A stretch of 42,231 nt of DNA from Clostridia bacterium (GCA_017394205.1 JAFOPS010000049.1:1-42231); one strand, 5' to 3'. Positions 1 through 8,920 are shown, counted from the stretch's first letter. Numbers and translations are program-made. The notes: generated from the sequence alone by a model not told the origin.

Positions 1-33
1 CGCTGCAGCCGCAGCGGGGACTTTTTCATCGTG
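1..33 (-). repeat. Partial copy of the ntpD terminator hairpin
   Basis: Bases 1-20 match 204-223 (half of the ntpD terminator) at 19 of 20 positions. They lie in the same position relative to the tail copy at 34-76 as the true terminator does to ntpD. The left edge of the window cuts the hairpin, so its full form cannot be seen. Confidence 0.7.
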
Positions 34-76
34 TTACTGCTGATAATGGTGCGCTTCCTGCAAAACCATCTCTTTG
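34..76 (-). repeat. Duplicated 3' coding end of ntpD
   Basis: This 43-base segment repeats 237-279, the last 14 codons of ntpD with the TAA stop, exactly 203 bp further downstream. Only three bases differ and each is a third codon position: CAA to CAG, GAC to GAA (Asp to Glu) and TAC to TAT. Read on the minus strand it ends in KEMVLQEAHHYQQ and TAA. It has no start codon or ribosome site of its own, so it is not a gene. See the finding on gene-tail copies. Confidence 0.9.
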
Positions 77-196
77 TTTCCCACAAAAACTTCGTTTTTG
101 CGGGGGCCCCTTTTCATTTCATACGCTCCGGTCGGGCTTCGCCGCCCTCCCTGCGCGGCCGCGCCACTCGGCGCGCGGCGCAGAAGCGCCGTTGTC
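77..196. other. Spacer between ntpD terminator and tail copy
   Basis: No gene is supported here. The stretch contains a perfect inverted repeat at 84-100 (CAAAAAC, TTC, GTTTTTG) and a GC-rich block at 130-190 with several short palindromes. It looks like mosaic intergenic repeat material, but its relatives are not in this window. Confidence 0.4.
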
Positions 197-226
197 AAAA
201 CCCCGCTGCGGCCGCAGCGGGGTTTT
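197..226 (-). terminator. Intrinsic terminator of the V-ATPase operon
   Basis: A perfect palindrome AAAACCCCGCTGCGG / CCGCAGCGGGGTTTT lies 10 bases after the ntpD stop. On the minus strand it ends in a short T run. It closes the nine-gene operon. Confidence 0.85.
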
Positions 227-236
227 CTCGTTTTGC

Positions 237-890
237 TTACTGCTGGTAATGGTGCGCGTCTTGCAAAACCATCTCTTTGACCTTGAGCAGGCGGACCTTG
301 GTGGCGTTTTCGTTTTCCTCCAGCTTCATGGAGATATACTTGATATTCTCCTCCAGCTCGGGGATCATCACGTATTCCAGCGCATTGACCCGGCGGCGGG
401 TCTTTTCGATCTCCTCCGCCAGAAGCTGCATGGTCTTTTCCACCTGGGCCAGCTCCAGCATATCCTCGAAGACACGGGACATCTTATCCAGCGCGTCGTC
501 CAGCTCGCCGGAAGTCTGGGCAAAGCCGTAGGGATAGATCTCGCCGGGATCGGCGTTTTTGGTGTGGAAGCTGTAAACCGGTACATTGACGCTCATGATG
601 TTCTTGAACGTCATGCCCAGCTCCACGCTCTGACGGGGATACATCAGCGCCTGCTCCAGCATCTCGGGGGACATGATGGAGCTCGCCACCTGCTGAGATG
701 CAAAGGCGGCGGTCAGCCCCTCTTCCACCCGGACGCGAAGCTGCTTGTTGCGCCGGACCACATCCATGAACTGACGCATCAGCTCGTCCCGCTTGTCCTT
801 GAGCAGCTTATGGCCGCGGCGCGCGGTCTTGAGCCGCCCCTTGAGCTGGTTGAGCACCATTCTGGTCGGGGTAATCGCAGTGTTTGCCAA
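237..890 (-). CDS. ntpD: V-type ATPase subunit D (central stalk)
   Basis: 217 residues, the normal size for V/A-type subunit D, the coiled-coil shaft that turns inside the A3B3 head and, with subunit F, transmits rotation to the membrane ring. The N-terminus (ITPTRMVLNQLKGRLKTA) is the family signature and both ends are long helices. The start is TTG at 890 (MANTAITPTR): GGAGG lies 9 bases upstream and there is no ATG nearby that would keep the conserved N-terminus. It follows ntpB by 35 bases and is the last gene of the operon. Oddity: a second copy of its last 14 codons lies downstream at 34-76. Family assignment is certain; the TTG start is well supported. Confidence 0.96.
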   Translation of the reverse strand: MANTAITPTRMVLNQLKGRLKTARRGHKLLKDKRDELMRQFMDVVRRNKQLRVRVEEGLTAAFASQQVASSIMSPEMLEQALMYPRQSVELGMTFKNIMSVNVPVYSFHTKNADPGEIYPYGFAQTSGELDDALDKMSRVFEDMLELAQVEKTMQLLAEEIEKTRRRVNALEYVMIPELEENIKYISMKLEENENATKVRLLKVKEMVLQDAHHYQQ

Positions 891-925
891 ATGGCGTCAC
901 CTCCGTAATCAGATTGCGGACGGGA

Positions 926-2302
926 TCACTCCTCGTCGGGCATGTACTTCTCGATCATTTCGGGCTTGATGCGCTTGAGCTCGCGGCGCGGCAGGATCCG
1001 AAGCAGCTTCCAGCCCAGATCCAGCGTCTCCTCGATGCTGCGGTTCACATCGTTGCCCTGGCTGACGTACACTTTTTCAAACTCGTCGGCAAATCTGGCG
1101 AAGAGCTTGTCGTCGTCGCTCAGGGCGGCTTCGCCCAGAATGGTCATCAGCTCCTTGGCGTCCTTGCCGCGGGAATAGGCGGCAAAGAGCTGGTTCATGG
1201 TGCCGGCGTGGTCTTCGCGGGTCTTGCCCACGCCGATGCCCTTGTCCTTCAGACGGGACAGAGAGGGCAGCACGTCCACGGGAGGCACGATGCCCTTGCG
1301 GTGCAGGTCGCGGGACAGGATGATCTGGCCCTCGGTGATGTAGCCGGTCAGGTCGGGGATGGGATGGGTCTTGTCGTCCTCGGGCATGGTGAGGATGGGG
1401 ATCATGGTGATAGAGCCCTTCTTGCCCTGGCGGCGGCCGGCGCGCTCGTACATGGTGGCCAGGTCGGTATACAGATAACCGGGATATCCGCGGCGGCCGG
1501 GGACCTCCTTCTTGGCGGCGGAGACCTCGCGCAGCGCCTCGGCATAGTTGGTGATATCCGTCAGGATGACCAGCACCTGCATATCCTTTTCAAAGGCCAG
1601 ATATTCGGCGGCGGTCAGCGCCATACGGGGGGTGGCGATGCGCTCGACGGCGGGGTCGTTTGCCAGATTGGAGAAGACCACCGTGCGGTCGATGGCGCCG
1701 GTGCGGCGGAAGTCGTTGATGAAATACTCCGACTCTTCAAAGGTGATGCCGATGGCGGCGAACACCACGGCGAAGGTCTCGTTGTCGCCCAGCACCTTTG
1801 CCTGGCGGGCGATCTGTGCCGCCAGCGCGGCGTGAGGCAGACCGGAGCCGGAGAAGATGGGCAGCTTCTGCCCGCGGACCAGGGTGTTCAGCCCGTCCAC
1901 GGTGGAGATGCCGGTCTGAATGAACTCGGCGGGATAGGCCCGGGCGGCGGGGTTCATGGGCAGGCCGTTGATGTCCAGATGCTTGTCGGCCAGGATCTCG
2001 GGGCCGCCGTCGATGGGCTGGCCCATGCCGTTGAACACGCGTCCCAGCATATCCTCGGACACGGCCAGCTGCTGGGGATGGCCCAAAAAGCGGACCTTGG
2101 ACTGGGCCAGATTGATGCCCTGGGCCGATTCAAAAAGCTGGACGACGGCCTTGTCGCCCTCCACCTCCAGCACCTTGCAGCGGCGGACGTCGCCGTTGGG
2201 GAGCTCGATCTCGCCCAGCTCGTCGTAGGTGACGCCTTCCACGTGCTCCACCACCATCAGAGGGCTGGCGATCTCACGGATGGTCTTATATTCCTTGATC
2301 AT
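926..2302 (-). CDS. ntpB: V-type ATPase subunit B (non-catalytic)
   Basis: 458 residues, full length for the B subunit that alternates with A in the hexameric head. It has the F1/V1 nucleotide-binding fold, but where a catalytic subunit has a Walker A loop it reads [17 protein letters not shown], typical of the non-catalytic B chain. Other family blocks seen are the KEYKTIREI start, [31 protein letters not shown] region near residues 300-330 and the C-terminal [10 protein letters not shown]. Its ATG overlaps the TGA of ntpA (ATGA), which indicates translational coupling and suits the equal A and B stoichiometry. Confidence is very high. Confidence 0.98.
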   Translation of the reverse strand: MIKEYKTIREIASPLMVVEHVEGVTYDELGEIELPNGDVRRCKVLEVEGDKAVVQLFESAQGINLAQSKVRFLGHPQQLAVSEDMLGRVFNGMGQPIDGGPEILADKHLDINGLPMNPAARAYPAEFIQTGISTVDGLNTLVRGQKLPIFSGSGLPHAALAAQIARQAKVLGDNETFAVVFAAIGITFEESEYFINDFRRTGAIDRTVVFSNLANDPAVERIATPRMALTAAEYLAFEKDMQVLVILTDITNYAEALREVSAAKKEVPGRRGYPGYLYTDLATMYERAGRRQGKKGSITMIPILTMPEDDKTHPIPDLTGYITEGQIILSRDLHRKGIVPPVDVLPSLSRLKDKGIGVGKTREDHAGTMNQLFAAYSRGKDAKELMTILGEAALSDDDKLFARFADEFEKVYVSQGNDVNRSIEETLDLGWKLLRILPRRELKRIKPEMIEKYMPDEE

Positions 2303-4068
2303 GCTTCTTCACCTCCGGCGACGACTTCTTCGATCTCTCTCTTCATCAGCGCTTCGATGGCGTCGTATTCCCCTTCGAAGTTCTTGGGATCCACCATCTT
2401 GGCGCGGCCGATCTTTTCACGGGCGGAGATGGCGAACAGCTTTTCCATGTCGGCGCCCTTCTGCAGCGCGTCGCGGCACAAAACGTCATAACGCAGCACC
2501 ACGTCCAGCAGACGGAACTGCTTGGCGTAGGAGGAATAGGCGTCCTCGTCCACGAAGGCGTTCTGCTGCAAAAAGTCCTCGCGGATCATTTTCGCGGTCT
2601 CCATGGTCAGACGGTCGGCGGGGCTCAGCGCGTCCTGACCCACCAGACGGACGATCTCCTGCAGCTCGCTCTCCTCCTGCAGGATGTGCATGGCCCGCTC
2701 GCGGTTCTGCATATAGGCCTCGCCGAACTGCTCGGTGTACCAGGGGCGCAGGGTGTCCATATACAGAGAATAGGAGGTCAGCCAGTTGATGGCCGGGAAG
2801 TGACGGGCATAGGCAAGGCTGGAATCCAGCGCCCAGAACACCTTGACGATGCGCATGGTGGCCTGGCTTACCGGCTCGGAAATATCGCCGCCGGGAGGCG
2901 AAACCGCACCGATGGCGGTAACGGAGCCCTGGCGGTCGCCGGTGCCCAGGCACTCCACCACGCCGGCGCGCTCATAGAACTGTGCCAGACGGGAGGCCAG
3001 ATAGGCGGGATAGCCCTCTTCGCCGGGCATCTCCTCCAGACGGCCCGACATCTCGCGCAGAGCCTCGGCCCAGCGGGAGGTGGAGTCGGCCAGAACGGCC
3101 ACGTCATAGCCCATATCGCGGAAATACTCGGCGATGGTGATGCCGGTATAGATCGACGCCTCACGGGCGGCAACGGGCATATCCGAGGTGTTGGCGATGA
3201 GCACGGTGCGCTTCATCAGAGGCTCGCCGTTGCGGGGATCCTTCAGCTCGGGGAACTCCATCAGCACGTCGGTCATCTCGTTGCCGCGCTCGCCGCAGCC
3301 GATGTAGATGACGATGTCCACGTCGGACCACTTGGCAAGCTGGTGCTGCACCACGGTCTTGCCCGAGCCGAAGGGGCCGGGCACGGCGGCGGTGCCGCCC
3401 TTGGCGATGGGGAACATGGTGTCGATGATCCGCTGGCCGCTGTTCATGGGGCGGCTGGGAACATATTTTCTGGTGTAGGGGCGGGCGATACGCACGGGCC
3501 AGCGCTGGATCATGGTGAGCTTATGCTCCTCGCCCTTTTTGTCGCGGACCACGGCGATGACGTCGGTGACCACATGCTCGCCGGTCTCTACCGAAACGAC
3601 CTCGCCCTCGATGCCCACGGGCACCATGATCTTGTGCAGGATGGCCGAGGTCTCCTGGACGGTGCCCAGCACGTCGCCGGCGGTGACATGGTCTCCGGGC
3701 TCGGCCACGGGGGTGAAATACCATTTCTTTTCCCGGTTCAGCGCGGGAACGTCGGTGCCGCGGGTGATGGAATCCCCCGTCAGCGCGCGCATTTCGGGCA
3801 GGGGACGCTGGATGCCGTCGTAGATGTTGTCCAGCATGCCGGGGCCCAGCTCCACGGACATGGGCATACCGGTGGTCTCCACGGCGGCGCCCGGGCCGAG
3901 ACCCGAGGTCTCCTCATAGACCTGGATCGAGGCCGTGTCGCCGGTCATGTTCAGGATCTCGCCGATGAGCCGCTGAGAGCCTACGCGCACCACGTCGGAG
4001 ACGTTGGCGTCCGCAAGGCCCTCGGCCACCACAAGCGGGCCGGAAACTTTGGTAATAATTCCGCTCAT
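2299..4068 (-). CDS. ntpA: V-type ATPase catalytic subunit A
   Basis: 589 residues, full length. It is the catalytic chain of the V1 head, hydrolysing or making ATP. Walker A is GPFGSGKT at residues 231-238 (Lys237), and the roughly 90-residue non-homologous insert that separates V/A-type A chains from F1 beta lies before it, around residues 110-200. The Arg/Glu region GCGERGNEM and the Walker B-like segment [20 protein letters not shown] follow. The ATG at 4068 is preceded by AGGAAGG. It is 39 bases from the subunit F gene and its end overlaps ntpB by four bases. Nothing suggests damage. Confidence 0.98.
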   Translation of the reverse strand: MSGIITKVSGPLVVAEGLADANVSDVVRVGSQRLIGEILNMTGDTASIQVYEETSGLGPGAAVETTGMPMSVELGPGMLDNIYDGIQRPLPEMRALTGDSITRGTDVPALNREKKWYFTPVAEPGDHVTAGDVLGTVQETSAILHKIMVPVGIEGEVVSVETGEHVVTDVIAVVRDKKGEEHKLTMIQRWPVRIARPYTRKYVPSRPMNSGQRIIDTMFPIAKGGTAAVPGPFGSGKTVVQHQLAKWSDVDIVIYIGCGERGNEMTDVLMEFPELKDPRNGEPLMKRTVLIANTSDMPVAAREASIYTGITIAEYFRDMGYDVAVLADSTSRWAEALREMSGRLEEMPGEEGYPAYLASRLAQFYERAGVVECLGTGDRQGSVTAIGAVSPPGGDISEPVSQATMRIVKVFWALDSSLAYARHFPAINWLTSYSLYMDTLRPWYTEQFGEAYMQNRERAMHILQEESELQEIVRLVGQDALSPADRLTMETAKMIREDFLQQNAFVDEDAYSSYAKQFRLLDVVLRYDVLCRDALQKGADMEKLFAISAREKIGRAKMVDPKNFEGEYDAIEALMKREIEEVVAGGEEA

Positions 4069-4107
4069 TTACATACCTTCCTTTGTGTGGATTGAAGGGA
4101 CCGGGCT

Positions 4108-4428
4108 TCAGTCGCCCAGGATGTTCGTGCCCACAGCACGCTCCACGGCGGCCTTCAGCGCCGCTTGACCAAGTCCGATGGAGCCCTCGCGGCCGGGGAT
4201 CAGGATAACAGCCGGCGCGGGGCGGTCCTTGAACCTGTCGATCTCGGCGGTGATCTGCGCCGCCAGAGCTTCTTCGATATAAATGATTGCGTAGTCTTCG
4301 TTGTCCCGGGTCAGACGGCGCAGGATCTGCCCCGCCTCGGCCCCGTCGGCCGCGGGATAGGTCTCAAGTCCCAGCGCCTTAAAGGCCATCACGGTCTCGC
4401 GGCCGCCGATCACGGCAATTTTAAGCAT
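4108..4428 (-). CDS. ntpG: V-type ATPase subunit F (NtpG)
   Basis: 106 residues beginning MLKIAVIGGRETVMAFKALG, the standard start of the small alpha/beta subunit F that binds the D shaft at its base. The middle reads DYAIIYIEEALA, and the basic RPAPAVILIPGREGS segment is the conserved C-terminal half. The ATG at 4428 overlaps the last codons of ntpC, which stops at 4421. A GTG three codons upstream (4437) is an alternative and sits closer to an AAAGG, so the exact start is open by three residues. Named NtpG in the Enterococcus hirae scheme, whose gene order this operon follows. Confidence 0.93.
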   Translation of the reverse strand: MLKIAVIGGRETVMAFKALGLETYPAADGAEAGQILRRLTRDNEDYAIIYIEEALAAQITAEIDRFKDRPAPAVILIPGREGSIGLGQAALKAAVERAVGTNILGD

Positions 4429-5413
4429 ACAGATCACGCAGCCTTTCCCGGATGGCGTCGGACGAGATGCCCGCCAGCCTGCCCGTCAGGATCATGCGGA
4501 CGGCGGTGGTTTCTTCTTCCACGGCCGCCAGATACGCCGCCACCGGCTCGGCGCCGTAGCTGACGTATTTCGCTTTTTTCAGATAGGCGTTCACCGCATT
4601 GTCGCAGGCCTGTTCAAAGGCTGTCAGCGGACCGCCCTCCAGCGCCTCGGCGCCCAGCGCAGCCGCCTTTTCCAGCGGCCTGCCCGCGTAAAGCGCCCGC
4701 AGTGCGTCGCCGTCTTCCGCGGCGGTGATGCGCTTCGGATCCACCGTGCCGCCCTCCAGCAGCACGTCGCCGAGAAAGACCGAATCCTTCCCCATGCGGC
4801 GGGTGCGCACGGCGGTGCGGAGGTTGACACTGTCGGCCAGTATGGCTGCGTAATCCGCCAAAAACGGGATCTTCAGCTCCTTTGCCGCCTCCCGCAGCTC
4901 GGTGAAATACGCCTTGTCCAGAACGAAATCCGAGAGCTGGGGATTGGAGGTGCGGGCCAGAACGGTCTTCGCCTCGGTCATAGCCGCCGCCATAACGGGA
5001 GGCAGCTCGCCGAGCCGCTCCTCGTGATAGAGCTCCTGCAGCCTGGCGGGCATGACGCGCCCCGCGTCGCTGAGCAGGTGGCGCACATCCTGCGCCATGG
5101 CCTCGCCCTTGAGGATGGCCTTGACGTTGTGATAATCATATTTCATCCGGAAGACGTCGATGAGCCTCCGGTCCGGGACCATGTGCTCCAGTTCCGCAAA
5201 GATCCCGTTTCTGCGCTCCGCCAGAGCGGCGTCGATCTCGCTTGCCCGCATCTGGGACAGGTCGGGATAGCCGCAGTCGGTCAGGACCTTCGCCGCGTCC
5301 TCAAAGGTGGGGGCGTCCAGCATGCGCTCGGCCCTGCCGTTGTCCAGCATCCTGGGCTCGCGGCCCCGGAGCATGGCGGAAACGCAGAGATAATCTTCTT
5401 TTTTATAAGCCAA
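4421..5413 (-). CDS. ntpC: V-type ATPase subunit C (rotor to ring coupler)
   Basis: 330 residues, full length for V/A-type subunit C (homologue of eukaryotic subunit d), the funnel that joins the central stalk to the K ring. The sequence is almost all alpha-helical with the family blocks AMLRGREPRML near the start, YHNVKAILKGEA in the first third and YLKKAKYVSYGAEPVAAYLAA near the C-terminus. The start is TTG at 5413, with AGGAGGG six bases upstream. It overlaps the subunit F gene at its 3' end and follows ntpE by 30 bases. It is the second gene in the operon with a TTG start, along with ntpD. Confidence 0.95.
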   Translation of the reverse strand: MAYKKEDYLCVSAMLRGREPRMLDNGRAERMLDAPTFEDAAKVLTDCGYPDLSQMRASEIDAALAERRNGIFAELEHMVPDRRLIDVFRMKYDYHNVKAILKGEAMAQDVRHLLSDAGRVMPARLQELYHEERLGELPPVMAAAMTEAKTVLARTSNPQLSDFVLDKAYFTELREAAKELKIPFLADYAAILADSVNLRTAVRTRRMGKDSVFLGDVLLEGGTVDPKRITAAEDGDALRALYAGRPLEKAAALGAEALEGGPLTAFEQACDNAVNAYLKKAKYVSYGAEPVAAYLAAVEEETTAVRMILTGRLAGISSDAIRERLRDLYA

Positions 5414-5443
5414 GTTCTTCCCTCCTAACGTCGGGACGCGCCG

Positions 5444-6040
5444 TCAGTCAAAGAGGATGCCGGCCAGCTTTGCCGCCATGTCCTCGCGGCAGAGCTCCAC
5501 CAGCAGCTCGGTGGTGCAGTTGGTCTCTACGCTGCCCCGGCGAAGGATCAGTCCGCCGGCGAAATCGCCCGCGGTCTCGCCCAGCGTCAGCCCGGCGGGC
5601 TTGCCCGCCTTTTCCAGAGCTTCGTTGGCGGCCTTCACCACTTGCTCGCCCAGCGCGGCCCGATCCTTTTCGTTCAGGATCACGGTCTCGCCGCCGGACG
5701 CGGCGTTTGCGGCCAGCTTCGCCAGAAAAGCGCAATACTGCTGCGCAGGCAGCGCGGAAATGGCGTCGCGGGCCTTGTCGAAGCCCTCGGACACCATGTC
5801 CTGCTTGAGCTGCAGCAGCTCTTTTTTGCTCTCCAGCCGGGCGATGCGGTCGGCGCTGTCCGCCTCGGCCCGGATCGCCTGCTTTCCGGCGTTCAGACGG
5901 GTCTCATAGACCTGCTGCGCCTCGGCCTCCCAACGCTCTTTGATCGCCTCGCACTTCTGCCGGGCCTCGGCTAAGATCGCCTCGGCCTGCGTCTGGCTTT
6001 CCTGACGGATCCGCGCGTTGATCTTTTCCAGTCCGTTCAT
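5444..6040 (-). CDS. ntpE: V-type ATPase subunit E (peripheral stalk)
   Basis: 198 residues, the usual size. The first 110 residues are a charged helix rich in Ala, Glu, Gln and Arg that pairs with the small stalk subunit encoded at 8494-8808. The C-terminal globular part contains GGLILRRGSVETNCTTELL, the conserved segment that docks onto the head. ATG at 6040 has GGAGGG upstream. It lies 10 bases after ntpK and 30 before ntpC. Together with the 104-residue partner it forms the stators that hold the A3B3 head still. Confidence 0.95.
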   Translation of the reverse strand: MNGLEKINARIRQESQTQAEAILAEARQKCEAIKERWEAEAQQVYETRLNAGKQAIRAEADSADRIARLESKKELLQLKQDMVSEGFDKARDAISALPAQQYCAFLAKLAANAASGGETVILNEKDRAALGEQVVKAANEALEKAGKPAGLTLGETAGDFAGGLILRRGSVETNCTTELLVELCREDMAAKLAGILFD

Positions 6041-6050
6041 GGTGCCCTCC

Positions 6051-6542
6051 TTACAGAGCGTTCATGAGCAGCAGAATGGTGGCCAGCAGAGACAGGATCG
6101 CGTAAAACTCCACGATACCGCAGAAGATGATACCCTTGGTGGAAGCCTCGGGATGCTTGGCAACGATGTTGACGGCTGCGGCGGCCACGCGGCCCTGGAA
6201 CTTGGCGGACAGCCAGCCGCCCAGCGCGATGGGAAGGCAGGAGACCAGCACGGCCAGGCCCTGCGCAACGGAGAGCTGCTGGATGCCGCTGCCGCCGAAC
6301 ACGCCGATCTGCAGCAGGACGAAGAACCATGCCACCATGCCGTACAAGCCCTGGGTGCCGGGGAGCACCTGCAGGATCAGGCACTTCGTGGACTTTTCGG
6401 GATCCTCAGCGGTCAGGCCGGCAGCGGCCTCACCCACCATACCGGTGCCCTTCGCAGAGCCCACGCAGCACAGACCGACAGCCAACGCGGCGCCCAAAAA
6501 CGCCAGACCGAGTCCACCAAAAGATTCAAAGAAAGCAGCCAT
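6051..6542 (-). CDS. ntpK: V-type ATPase ring subunit K, Na+-binding type
   Basis: 163 residues with four transmembrane helices, a fused double hairpin like Enterococcus hirae NtpK. The ion-site residues of that protein (Leu61, Thr64, Gln65, Gln110, Glu139) have clear counterparts: Leu60, Thr63 and Gln64 in LPGTQGLYG, Gln116 in KFQGRVAA, and Glu145 in GIVEFYAIL. Tyr67 is also kept. In the known family this set marks Na+ specificity, so the ring most likely carries Na+. Only one of the two hairpins has the carboxylate, as usual for the 16-kDa-type subunit. ATG at 6542 is preceded by GGAGG. Ion choice is inferred from sequence. Confidence 0.97.
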   Translation of the reverse strand: MAAFFESFGGLGLAFLGAALAVGLCCVGSAKGTGMVGEAAAGLTAEDPEKSTKCLILQVLPGTQGLYGMVAWFFVLLQIGVFGGSGIQQLSVAQGLAVLVSCLPIALGGWLSAKFQGRVAAAAVNIVAKHPEASTKGIIFCGIVEFYAILSLLATILLLMNAL

Positions 6543-6543
6543 G

Positions 6544-8493
6544 TTAATTTTCCTCCTTAATTACTTGCATATATTTTGTTTGCGGAGTCAGGGGTTGATA
6601 AGCCTTTCCGCCCGCTTGATAAAACCGGTTGAAAAACTCCAGGAATTGCAGACGCATATCGTGGACGTAGCAGCCCAGCAGATTGAGCGCCAGATTGAGC
6701 ATATTGCCGATCATCGAGATGATCACGAACAGGATCACGTTTCCGAAGGTGGCGCCCAGGGTGTTGAACACCTGTGCGATAACCGAGCCGGAAAGCATCA
6801 GCGCCATGATGCGGACGTAAGACAGCGTATCGCTGAAATAGCCCGTCACGCCGTTGTAGATCGCCGCCACCAGCGACGTCACCTTGCCGAAGCCCCTGGC
6901 ATTGCGGGTGGAGCCGTAAACCAGCATCAGTCCGCCGATCACCAGCACCACGGGCACGCCGTGCACGGTGCCGATCTTCAGAACCATCAGCGCCACGCCC
7001 GCCAGGATGACCCACCAGGTGAACTCCTCCCACAGCGCGTCGGGGAAATGACCGTCCTTGATCTTTTTGACCGCGCTGACGCCCATACCGGTGAAGATCT
7101 GGATCAGGCCAAGCGCCAGCGATCCGATCATGATGGGCATGGTGTCGTTCAGCGGGGTGAACAGCGACGGCAGCTCGAAGGTGCTGTTCGGATTGATGAT
7201 CCTGCAGAGCTGCGGAATGAAATCGCCGAAGAAGCCGCCCGTCAGCGCGCCGAAGATAAAGGTGCTGATGCCGCACCAGAAGATCATCTCCATGAAGCTG
7301 CGGTCGGCGGGACGCTTCTTTTTCAGGAAGATCAGGGATCCCGCGATCATCAGGATGCCGTAGGCCATGTCGGCCATCATCATGCCGAAAAACAGGATGA
7401 AGAACGGCGCCATGATGGGGTTGGGATCCACGCCGTTGTAGGCGGGGAGAGAATACTGCTCGGTGATGCAGTTCATCGACCGGGTAAAGAGATTGCCCTT
7501 CAGCTTCACCGGCACGTCGGGGATCTCCTCCTCCGTGGGATCGGAAAACTCATAAGCGCAATCAAATCTGTTCAGCAGCGACGAAACCTGCTTTTCCTTG
7601 TCCGCCGGGAACCAGCCCTCGGCCATCAGAACGTTTTCGGTGCCGTAAAGCCTGTTGCCCGCGCCGGCCAGCGCCAGTCGGGTGCCCAGACGGTCGGAAG
7701 CCATCTGAAGGGCCTCCCGCGACTCTGCCGCCTGACGGATGCGCCGGGCACAGTCGTTCTTTTCGTCGTCCAGCGCCTTCAGCGTCCCGGAGGCCTTTTC
7801 CGCACATTCCCGGGCGGTGCCGTCCATGCCGGCAACGGCGGAGGGCGTAAAGCCAAAGGGGCGGAGCGCCTCCAGCGCGGCGGCCTGCGCCTCCTTCATG
7901 CACACCAGGACCACATACTGCTGGCTCTTGTCATCGGACACGCGGAAAAGCTGCGCCTCCTCGGCGGCCTGCGCCAGCGCGGCCTCCACAGCTTCCAGAG
8001 GCTGTCTTGCCGAGAAGGAGCCCAGCGTCACGGCGGTACGGCGGGTGCCCTCGGTGTTCAGGGGAAGATCCAGGTCCATCCAGGGCCCCAGCGATTCCAG
8101 GATGCTGCGCTGACGGCTCTCTTCCGCGGCGATGCGCTTGATCCGGTCCTCCGCCGCGCGGATCTCCTCCGCCGTTTTCTCCGCGGCGTCGATCCCCTCG
8201 GACACAAAGAACTCGGCGGCCTTTTTTTCGGGCTTGGCCGAAAGCAGCGGCGTTTTTGCGGGGGCGTAGCGGTCCAGGATCGACAGCGACTGATCCAGCG
8301 CGGCCTGGCGGGTCTTCAGGGCGATCACGTCGCTGTTTTCACGGATCACCGTGCCCCGCTCCTCAGCCTCCTGCATCCGGTCGCCGATCTCGGAGAGCTC
8401 GACGCAGCCGTGCAGCGCCAGCTCGCGCAAAAGCTCTTCTTTCTGATCGCGGACGACCATCAGCCGGAGCTTTTTCATTGTTACGATGGCCAT
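6544..8493 (-). CDS. ntpI: V-type ATPase subunit I (membrane stator)
   Basis: 649 residues, full length for subunit I/a. The N-terminal 330 residues are soluble and rich in coiled coil, forming the arm that binds the peripheral stalks. The C-terminal half has about seven or eight membrane segments, starting near PIMAPFFILFFGMMMADMAYGI. The segment LSYVRIMALMLSGSVIAQVFN carries the essential arginine that faces the K-ring carboxylate. ATG at 8493 directly abuts the TAA of the upstream gene, and the ntpK gene starts one base past its stop. A second in-frame ATG five codons in is possible, but the MAIVTMKKLRL form is usual for the family. Confidence 0.97.
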   Translation of the reverse strand: MAIVTMKKLRLMVVRDQKEELLRELALHGCVELSEIGDRMQEAEERGTVIRENSDVIALKTRQAALDQSLSILDRYAPAKTPLLSAKPEKKAAEFFVSEGIDAAEKTAEEIRAAEDRIKRIAAEESRQRSILESLGPWMDLDLPLNTEGTRRTAVTLGSFSARQPLEAVEAALAQAAEEAQLFRVSDDKSQQYVVLVCMKEAQAAALEALRPFGFTPSAVAGMDGTARECAEKASGTLKALDDEKNDCARRIRQAAESREALQMASDRLGTRLALAGAGNRLYGTENVLMAEGWFPADKEKQVSSLLNRFDCAYEFSDPTEEEIPDVPVKLKGNLFTRSMNCITEQYSLPAYNGVDPNPIMAPFFILFFGMMMADMAYGILMIAGSLIFLKKKRPADRSFMEMIFWCGISTFIFGALTGGFFGDFIPQLCRIINPNSTFELPSLFTPLNDTMPIMIGSLALGLIQIFTGMGVSAVKKIKDGHFPDALWEEFTWWVILAGVALMVLKIGTVHGVPVVLVIGGLMLVYGSTRNARGFGKVTSLVAAIYNGVTGYFSDTLSYVRIMALMLSGSVIAQVFNTLGATFGNVILFVIISMIGNMLNLALNLLGCYVHDMRLQFLEFFNRFYQAGGKAYQPLTPQTKYMQVIKEEN

Positions 8494-8808
8494 TTAGCTG
8501 TTCACGATCCTTTCCACTACAAGAGCTGCTGCCTGCTCGAGCTTTGCCTGCGCACGGGTCCTCAGCTCGGCCTTCGCCTTGTCCAGCTCGGCCCTCCGGT
8601 CTCCGGCGCCTGCCGCGGCCCGGGCTTCCGCCTCGGCGCGCAGCTCGGCCAGCTCGGCGTCGGCCTTGGCGCCTGCCGCCTGCACGGCGGCCCTTCCGGC
8701 TTCCTCGGCGTCGGCCAGCATCTGCCTGGCCTTGGCCTCGGCTTCCGTCACGGCGGCCCTTGCCTGCTCTTCTGCCTGTGTGATGCTTTCGATCGCTTCA
8801 AATGACAT
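8494..8808 (-). CDS. ntpF: V-type ATPase small peripheral-stalk subunit (NtpF / G-H)
   Basis: 104 residues of nearly uninterrupted Ala/Glu/Arg/Lys-rich helix (EAIESITQAEEQARAAV at the start), matching the small subunit that forms a heterodimeric coiled coil with subunit E. It is first in the operon, as ntpF is in Enterococcus hirae. The reading frame stays open upstream to 8886, but the ATG at 8808 is preceded by AGAGGGGG at proper spacing and the upstream part lacks a ribosome site. The family is low-complexity, so the call leans on composition, length and position. Confidence is high from context. Confidence 0.9.
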   Translation of the reverse strand: MSFEAIESITQAEEQARAAVTEAEAKARQMLADAEEAGRAAVQAAGAKADAELAELRAEAEARAAAGAGDRRAELDKAKAELRTRAQAKLEQAAALVVERIVNS

Positions 8809-8853
8809 CGGCACACCCCCTCTTTTTTGATCGATTAATTCCTTGTGAAAGGT

Positions 8854-8870
8854 CGCGGCAGCCTGCCGCG
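8854..8870 (-). promoter_or_regulatory. Stem-loop in the V-ATPase operon leader
   Basis: A perfect inverted repeat (CGCGGCAG, one base, CTGCCGCG) lies about 20-30 bases downstream of the expected transcription start and 45 bases before the first start codon. It has no T run on the coding strand and so is not an intrinsic terminator. It could stabilise the mRNA 5' end. Confidence 0.45.
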
Positions 8871-8891
8871 CCTTAGACAAATCCACAAAAT

Positions 8892-8920
8892 ATCATACCG
8901 TATATCACCGTTTTTTTCAA
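8892..8920 (-). promoter_or_regulatory. Sigma-A promoter of the V-ATPase operon
   Basis: TTGAAA (8915-8920), a 17-base spacer and TATGAT (8892-8897) on the minus strand, upstream of the first operon gene. This is a near-consensus vegetative promoter and the only good one before the nine genes. Confidence 0.8.
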
